Source: Halostreptopolyspora alba
Lineage (GTDB): Bacteria; Actinomycetota; Actinomycetes; Streptosporangiales; Streptosporangiaceae
NCBI GenBank assembly: GCA_003725585.1
Contig: RJMB01000003.1
Span: forward strand, 186,001-250,000
Length of the DNA stretch: 64,000 bases
Reading direction: 5' to 3'
Under the pieces are notes generated by a model. That model was not told the origin of the DNA. It saw nothing but the letters and a program-made list of their open reading frames with translations, and searched no databases. The position numbers and the translations under genes are program-made. The stretch's first letter is position 1; every line of letters begins with the position of its first letter. Below are positions 56,616-64,000 of this stretch, piece by piece.

Positions 56616-56800
56616 GTGGTTCATCCGAGTGCTCCACTCAGCCTCGAAGGGCGCCGGCGGCTCATCGACGCCGGCGGTGACAACAACCGCAAGCCCGGCG
56701 AGATCACCGCCCGCTGGCCGGGCCATGTGGTCCGCATCGACGTAGCGAAATCGGCCTCGTCCCCGAAGGCGGCGGATGGCGCATCCACGGCCGCCACAGC
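56616..56800 (+). pseudogene. IS481-family transposase remnant
   Basis: From a GTG at 56616 the frame reads VVHPSAPLSLEGRRRLIDAGG, the characteristic start of IS481 transposases. About 100 or more codons are missing, then PGHVVRIDVAK follows and, after a one-base frameshift, IGLVPEGGGWRIHGRHSGA, which corresponds to the first DDE aspartate region (HVDVKKLGRIPDGGGWR in family form). The rest of the catalytic domain is gone. No terminal inverted repeats were found. The element is long dead. Confidence 0.8.
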
Positions 56801-56972
56801 GGGGCGAGGTCCTCGGGCTGTGGGTGCACACAGCGGACGGCCGCGCGTAGTGGCCCCACCGGCTCGTTCGCCGCCTCGAAGCGGGCGCGTTCCGCACGGC
56901 GGCGAGGGAACCCGAAGGGCACCCCGTGACCACCGTGGTGGCTTATGGGCGGGGGAGGTGCGGCCAGCGACA

Positions 56973-57003
56973 TTGACCTCAACTTAGGTTGAGGTTCTAT
57001 GGT
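56973..57003 (+). promoter_or_regulatory. MerR/SoxR-type promoter of the PPOX-fold oxidoreductase gene
   Basis: TTGACC (56973-56978) and TATGGT (56998-57003) are separated by exactly 19 bases. The spacer contains the dyad ACCTCAAC-TTAG-GTTGAGGT (56976-56995), whose CCTCAA/TTGAGG halves match the SoxR box. The 5' leader is about 30 bases. The adjacent DNA holds no MerR gene; the MerR gene at 54.9-55.3 kb is the nearest. Confidence 0.75.
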
Positions 57004-57039
57004 GTGTTCGCTAATCGTGCGGGAAAAGGGGAAAGAACG

Positions 57040-57459
57040 ATGATCTTCAACGAAGCGGAGCGCAGTTACCTGGAGAGTCAGTTTTTGGGGCGGCTCGCCA
57101 CGGTTGGCTCCGAACGGAAGCCTCAGGTGCGTCCGCTGGGCTACCGGTTGAATCCGGAAGGGACCATCGACCTCGGCGGGCCGAATGTGGCCGCCACGCG
57201 GCGTTGGCGCAACGTCCAGGCCAACCCGTGGGTGAGCTTCGTCGTCGACGACCTGACACCGAAGAGTCCGGACGCGATCAGACCGGGCTGGGGGCGGGGC
57301 GTGGAGGTTCGGGGGCGCGCGGAGACCCTCACCGTGGACAATCCGCCCGGTGCTTCGGAAATGGCTGGCCACGACATCATCCGCATCCATCCCGAACGGG
57401 TCATCAGCTGGCACATCGACCCGGACATGCCAGAGGGCCGTTCCGTCGACGTTTCCTGA
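57040..57459 (+). CDS. PPOX-class flavin/F420-dependent oxidoreductase
   Basis: A 139-residue split-barrel protein of the pyridoxamine-phosphate-oxidase-like class. It shows EAERSYLESQFLGRLATVGSE, then KPQVRPLGYRLNPEGTIDLGG, TRRWRNVQANPWVSFVVDDL and VRGRAETL, ending with IIRIHPERVISWHID. This order (first strand LGRLATV, then R-W-R-N-V, then V-V-D-D) fits the F420/FMN-dependent subgroup of mycobacteria and actinomycetes; the cofactor is not certain. ATG 57040 with GGGGAAAG upstream. The promoter has a SoxR-type box, suggesting a redox-cycling-stress response. Confidence 0.85.
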   Translation: MIFNEAERSYLESQFLGRLATVGSERKPQVRPLGYRLNPEGTIDLGGPNVAATRRWRNVQANPWVSFVVDDLTPKSPDAIRPGWGRGVEVRGRAETLTVDNPPGASEMAGHDIIRIHPERVISWHIDPDMPEGRSVDVS

Positions 57460-57632
57460 AGACAACCCCCTCCCGGGGGCGGCCCAAGTGGCGGTGTGGT
57501 GGTCGGGTACCCACCGCGCGGCGTGGGACGGCACGCTGGCCCCGGTCCTTCCCGGTGGATAACCAGTATCTCCGGCCGACGTCGCGGTGCTACCGTCCCC
57601 GGGTTCGGCCACATGAAAAGTAAGGAGGTCAC

Positions 57633-57698
57633 ATGGTGACGAACAACGCGGTGATTGTCGCTGGCGGTCCGCGGATCCTCCTCCCACGCACCGGCTGA
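57633..57698 (+). CDS. Possible 21-residue peptide with perfect Shine-Dalgarno
   Basis: AAGGAGG lies four bases before ATG 57633, the best ribosome-binding site in the region. The frame encodes MVTNNAVIVAGGPRILLPRTG and then stops. It is not part of any neighbouring gene. It could be a real small protein, or the beginning of a gene whose body was lost; the flanking 392-base spacer (57460-57851) otherwise holds no recognisable gene. Confidence 0.35.
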   Translation: MVTNNAVIVAGGPRILLPRTG

Positions 57699-57851
57699 TC
57701 CCCGGCCGGAGCGTGCCGTGCCCCGTACGGCGCGCCGCGCACGGGAAGAGTGAGGGTCCGCGGACGCGGTGAACCGGTGACGCCCCCATCCGGCGTCCCG
57801 GCGTTGTGACCTGTTCCGCGAACATCATGAGCGAGCTGGAGACCAGCGACG

Positions 57852-58637
57852 ATGAATCACTCTTCCGGGAACGGCCGGGAGTTCGAGTTCGACTTCGACG
57901 ACCCGTCCCTGCGGGCCGCGCTCGAACTGCACCACGGGTTGGCCCGCCAGGGTCCGGGATCGGCCGCCACCACACGGCGGTTGCTGTCCCTGGCACAACC
58001 CGTCCCACCCCGCCCCCGCGCGCTGGATCTGGGGTGCGGCCCCGGGCCTTCGGCGGTCCTGCTCGCGCGGGAGACCGAAGCCGAGGTCACCGCTGTTGAC
58101 CTCTATCCGGTCTTCCTCGACGAGCTCCGCTCCAACGCGGAGAACGCCGGGGTGGCACACCGAATCCACCCCGAGAACCGCTCCATGGACGACCTGCCCC
58201 ATCCCGACGGATCCTTCGATCTGGTGTGGTCGGAGGGGGCGGCCTACAACATCGGTTTCGACGCTGCGCTGCGCGCGTGGCGTCACCTGCTCGCACCCGA
58301 GGGCGTTCTCGTCGTCACAGAGCTGGGGTGGACCACCGACACCCCCCACCCCGAGGCGCGGGAGTTCTGGGACGCGGTGTACCCGCTCCGTAGCACCGCG
58401 GAGAACATCGCCCTCGCGACGGCGGCCGGCTACACCGTGACGGCGACCTACCTGCTGCCGGACGAGGACTGGTTCGCCGAGTACTACACCCCCCTCGAAC
58501 AGCGGATCACCGAGGTGGACCCGGACGACCCGTACGCGGTCGAGGCCGCCGACTATCTGCGGCGGGAGATCGAGCTGCGACGGGCGCACGGGGCCGACTA
58601 CGGTTACGTGGGATACGTACTGCGTCCGCGCGGCTGA
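57852..58637 (+). CDS. Class I SAM-dependent methyltransferase
   Basis: A 261-residue methyltransferase. The SAM motifs are PRALDLGCGPGPSAVLLARE (motif I, residues 54-73), VTAVDLYPVFLDEL (acidic end of strand 2), SFDLVWSEGAAYNIGFDAAL (motif II/III) and HLLAPEGVLVVTELGW. It ends with WFAEYYTPLEQRITE and YGYVGYVLRPRG. Homologues are common in actinomycetes with unknown acceptors. ATG 57852 has only a weak GGAG at eleven bases. A strong hairpin follows the stop. Confidence 0.85.
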   Translation: MNHSSGNGREFEFDFDDPSLRAALELHHGLARQGPGSAATTRRLLSLAQPVPPRPRALDLGCGPGPSAVLLARETEAEVTAVDLYPVFLDELRSNAENAGVAHRIHPENRSMDDLPHPDGSFDLVWSEGAAYNIGFDAALRAWRHLLAPEGVLVVTELGWTTDTPHPEAREFWDAVYPLRSTAENIALATAAGYTVTATYLLPDEDWFAEYYTPLEQRITEVDPDDPYAVEAADYLRREIELRRAHGADYGYVGYVLRPRG

Positions 58638-58645
58638 GGCTGGGA

Positions 58646-58681
58646 GTGTGCCCGTCGCCGGGATCCCCGCGGCGGGCACAC
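58646..58681 (+). terminator. Terminator after the methyltransferase gene
   Basis: A 13-base-pair stem with one G-U pair (58646-58658 with 58669-58681) and a 10-base loop, nine bases after the stop. No U-tract. Confidence 0.7.
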
Positions 58682-58901
58682 CCCAACTGCGGGCCGGCGC
58701 GCCTTCGAGCGCCGCCGGCCGCGTGACTGGACCGAGGCCGGCGGCTGTCCGCGCCCGCGTTCCGTCCCGCTGAACGAACTGCGCCGTGCGGGCCTGCTGG
58801 ACGTGGACGACTGTGCCTGTTGACGGCTCGCGCGTCCGGGTCCTCAAAAGGGGGTTCAAGCCCGCCGGCAGCTCTTTCCCTCGCACAATGGGGGCTGCCG
58901 T

Positions 58902-59795
58902 CTAGCCGGGTAGTACGTGGTCACCGGGCGAGGACAGCGCGGTGTCGCGGAGCCTGGCCGCTGAGCGGACGAGTGCTGCAACCGCCTGGGAGCGACTGCT
59001 TGGCGGCCATGCGATCACCGTGGTGACGTCCGGCGCGTCGACGACGGGCACCGCGACGTGATCGGGCCACTGCCAGGCACGGCTGGAGGCGGGAATGACG
59101 AGCAGTGTCTTGCCGAGCGCCACGAGCTGCGCGAGCTGCGACTGGGTGTGCACCTCCGGTCCGGGCCCCTCCGGGTAGGACCCGTCGAGCCGGGGCCATC
59201 GAGCGATCGGCAAGTCCGGCACTTCGCGGACCTCCGCCAGCGTGAGCTGACTGCGTGATGCGAGCGGATGGCCCGCGGGAAGGAGCGCGACCTGGCCTTC
59301 GACGCAGAGGTCCTCGGTGCCGAACCCGGCGAGGTCGTCGAACGGCTGGTGCATGAGCGCCACGTCGGCGCGCCCGTTGCGCAGGAACCCCGCCTGCTCG
59401 CCGACCTCGCACAGGAGGACTTCGATCGGCGGCGTACCGGGTTCGCTCGCGAACGTGTCGAGGAGGCGCTGCAGCAGGTTGTGGGATGCCCCGGCTTTCG
59501 TCACGAGCACCAGCGGCCGCTTCGCGTCCCCGGAACGCCGCGTCCGACGCGCAGCGGCCGCGACCGTATCGAGGGCCACTCGGGCCTCGCGGAGCAGGAC
59601 CCGGCCGGCGTCGGTAAGCGCTGCTCCACGCCGGTCCCGGTCGAAGAGCTGGACGCCGAGCCGCCGCTCCATCTGGCGGATCGCGCGTGAGAGCGGCGGT
59701 TGTTCGATCCCAAGCCGAGCGGCGGCACGTCCGAAGTGCAGTTCCTCGGCGACGGCGACGAAGTAGCGGAGCTCGCGAGTCTCGAGATCGTCCAC
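58902..59795 (-). CDS. LysR family transcriptional regulator
   Basis: A 297-residue LysR-type regulator. The N-terminal winged helix reads LETRELRYFVAVAEELHFGRAAARL, then LGIEQPPLSRAIRQMERRLGVQLFDRD (motif blocks), followed by a linker helix and the two-lobed effector domain (EVLLCEVGEQAGFLRNGRADVALMHQPF, LLPAGHPLASRSQLTLAEV). It diverges from the SDR gene with 83 bases between starts, a typical arrangement for a LysR gene controlling its neighbour. The effector is unknown. Confidence 0.92.
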   Translation of the reverse strand: MDDLETRELRYFVAVAEELHFGRAAARLGIEQPPLSRAIRQMERRLGVQLFDRDRRGAALTDAGRVLLREARVALDTVAAAARRTRRSGDAKRPLVLVTKAGASHNLLQRLLDTFASEPGTPPIEVLLCEVGEQAGFLRNGRADVALMHQPFDDLAGFGTEDLCVEGQVALLPAGHPLASRSQLTLAEVREVPDLPIARWPRLDGSYPEGPGPEVHTQSQLAQLVALGKTLLVIPASSRAWQWPDHVAVPVVDAPDVTTVIAWPPSSRSQAVAALVRSAARLRDTALSSPGDHVLPG

Positions 59796-59812
59796 GGACG
59801 CAGCCTACCGTC

Positions 59813-59831
59813 TGATACCTGGCGAGTATCA
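59813..59831. promoter_or_regulatory. LysR-type operator between the LysR and SDR genes
   Basis: TGATAC-N7-GTATCA (59813-59831) contains the LysR box T-N11-A within an ATAC-N7-GTAT palindrome. It sits in the shared 83-base promoter region. Confidence 0.75.
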
Positions 59832-59878
59832 CAGCGTGTTGTATTGATCTTGGACGACGAGCGCGCGGCTCGCCGAGC

Positions 59879-60604
59879 ATGGATCGCGTGAACGACACGA
59901 AGATCGCGCTGGTTACCGGCGCAAACAAGGGAATCGGTTTCGCTATCGCACAGGGCCTTGGGGCGACCGGCTGCACGGTCGCAGTGGGCGCGCGCGACGA
60001 CGCAAGGCGCGAGGAGGCCGTCAATCATCTGCGCGCCGCGGGCGTCGACGCGTTCGGGGTGGCCCTCGACGTCACCGCCGACGACAGCGTCGCCGCGGCG
60101 GCAGCGACCATCGAGCGGACGGCGGGACGGCTCGACGTGCTCGTCAACAACGCGGGTATCTCCGGCGGCACCGACGGTGGCGCGCAGGATCCGACGACGC
60201 TCGACCTCGACGTCGTCCGCACCGTCCTCGACACGAACGTGTTCGGGGTCGTCCGGGTGACGAATGCGATGCTCCCGCTGCTCCGCCGCGCGAACTCACC
60301 GCGCATCGTCAACATGTCGAGCAACATGGGCTCACTGACCCTGCAGACCGGCCCGATCATGGCCGCGTACGCACCGTCGAAGTCGATGCTTAACAGCCTC
60401 ACGGTGCAGTACGCCCGCCGCCTCGCCGACACGAACATCATTGTGAACGCGGGCTGTCCCGGCTACGTGGCGACCGACTTCACCGGCTTCAACGCGCCGC
60501 GGACGCCGGAGCAGGGTGCCGCGATCGCGATCCGGCTCGCCACCCTGCCGGATGACGGGCCGCGCGGCGGTTTCTTCGACGACGAGGGCGTCGTCGCCTG
60601 GTGA
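59879..60604 (+). CDS. Short-chain dehydrogenase/reductase
   Basis: A 241-residue classical SDR. It has TGANKGIG (cofactor glycine motif, residues 14-21), the NNAGIS segment, the catalytic Ser in NMSSNMG, and the catalytic YxxxK as YAPSK. ALVTGANKGIGFAIAQGL and the GARDDARREEA sequence suggest NADP. Similar proteins in plants and fungi are carbonyl reductases. It diverges from the LysR gene and is probably controlled by it. Either the ATG at 59879 or the GTG at 59888 may be the start. Substrate unknown. Confidence 0.9.
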   Translation: MDRVNDTKIALVTGANKGIGFAIAQGLGATGCTVAVGARDDARREEAVNHLRAAGVDAFGVALDVTADDSVAAAAATIERTAGRLDVLVNNAGISGGTDGGAQDPTTLDLDVVRTVLDTNVFGVVRVTNAMLPLLRRANSPRIVNMSSNMGSLTLQTGPIMAAYAPSKSMLNSLTVQYARRLADTNIIVNAGCPGYVATDFTGFNAPRTPEQGAAIAIRLATLPDDGPRGGFFDDEGVVAW

Positions 60605-60823
60605 CCCCGGACGGACGGGAAGGACGGTGCGGGCTGACGCCGTCCCTCCCGTCCGTCACTGTGGTGCGTCACGCGACCGGGAGCATTGCGCAGCTCGGTT
60701 TGACGGTCGCGGCCCTGGCGTCGTCCTCACCTCCGGCAACACGTTCACCCCGTTCCCGCTCAACACATTGACACCGTCGGTACCCACGGCGGTCCGCGGA
60801 CTCCGCCCCGTTTGGCGACAGTC
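60605..60823. other. Spacer between SDR and lacZ
   Basis: About 219 bases between convergent genes. No gene and no convincing terminator hairpin with a U-tract was seen. Confidence 0.4.
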
Positions 60824-63787
<2,964 letters not shown>

Positions 63788-64000
63788 TCACTCGGTGGAC
63801 TCGAACTCTTCGGGCACCCGGACGGGGCGCAGGAAAGCCCAGGTGGCGAGTAGTGCCGAGAAGACGAGCATGCCGATGCCCGACCACAGGTTGATGTTGA
63901 ATCCGGCCGCCTGCTCGATGTCCTCCGGTGACGGGTTCAGGCCCATGAGGCTCAGGACCACGCCGTAGATGACGAACAGCAGGGCGATGACCAGCCTGAT
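63788..64000 (-). CDS. Small membrane protein, partial at window edge
   Basis: An in-frame segment of 70 codons runs from the right window edge to a stop at 63788. It reads IRLVIALLFVIYGVVLSLMG, then LNPSPEDIEQAAGFNINLWSG, IGMLVFSALLATWAFLRPV and an acidic tail. Two hydrophobic helices are visible. The start lies at or beyond the window end. Similar two-helix hypothetical membrane proteins occur in actinomycetes; a sugar-transport gene would be expected upstream of lacZ but cannot be inferred here. Confidence 0.6.
   Translation of the reverse strand: MRLVIALLFVIYGVVLSLMGLNPSPEDIEQAAGFNINLWSGIGMLVFSALLATWAFLRPVRVPEEFESTE

Overview
The window is very GC-rich (about 70 percent by eye) and nearly every gene has a G or C at the third codon position. 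GTG starts are common, several genes look leaderless, and the housekeeping gene order is actinobacterial: polA-rpsA-coaE-uvrB, and pyrG-nudix-xerD-parA-scpA-scpB-rluB-aroH-tyrA-cmk-der. Together with DUF397/DUF5753/DUF6879 regulator genes and an AroH-type chorismate mutase beside rluB, this suggests a filamentous actinomycete, probably Nocardiopsidaceae (Nocardiopsis-like). The genus is an inference.

Layout. 1-690: 5' part of a methyltransferase gene on the minus strand, cut by the window edge. 0.7-7.2 kb: gltBD, glutamate synthase. 7.3-9.4 kb: three small accessory genes (DUF2784, a terpene-cyclase-fold protein, a DJ-1/PfpI protein). 9.4-13.8 kb: pyruvate kinase, a DUF1266 membrane protein, an HTH-LAGLIDADG protein, an unusual tRNA-Leu(CAA), and an ANTAR response regulator. 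14.1-20 kb: branched-chain amino acid ABC transporter livHMGF with a convergent livK. 20.3-26.6 kb: PaaI thioesterase, polA, rpsA, coaE. 26.6-31.2 kb: an accessory and largely decayed insert holding a LOG-NUDIX fusion, a broken eukaryote-type hisS, a frameshifted XRE regulator, DUF6879, and fragments of a DUF397 gene and a type I restriction gene. 31.3-46.4 kb: uvrB, a GNAT enzyme, then the long core block for CTP synthesis, chromosome partitioning, condensin accessory proteins, aromatic amino acid synthesis, and ribosome and nucleotide functions. 46.4-64 kb: accessory genes, including an MFS pump, DUF523, a deaminase, a DrrAB-type exporter with DUF4097, an autoregulated ribbon-helix-helix protein, a RibD-like reductase, LysE, a MerR/imine-reductase/SnoaL cluster, an IS481 remnant, an F420/FMN oxidoreductase under a MerR-type promoter, LysR with a divergent SDR, a GH2 beta-galactosidase, and a membrane protein cut by the window end.

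How it fits together. The core genes serve nitrogen assimilation (gltBD, liv), central carbon (pyk), replication and repair (polA, uvrB), translation (rpsA, rluB, der, tRNA), nucleotides (pyrG, cmk) and chromosome segregation (xerD, parA, scpAB). The most notable non-coding features are: a composite interspersed repeat found just downstream of two unrelated genes; DasR-like operators before gltB and pyk; a LexA box placed after uvrB rather than before it; a ribbon-helix-helix gene whose operators overlap its own leaderless promoter; and several large palindromes around the decayed segment. No CRISPR array, intact prophage or intact transposon was seen. All calls come from reading sequence and translations by eye, without database searches.
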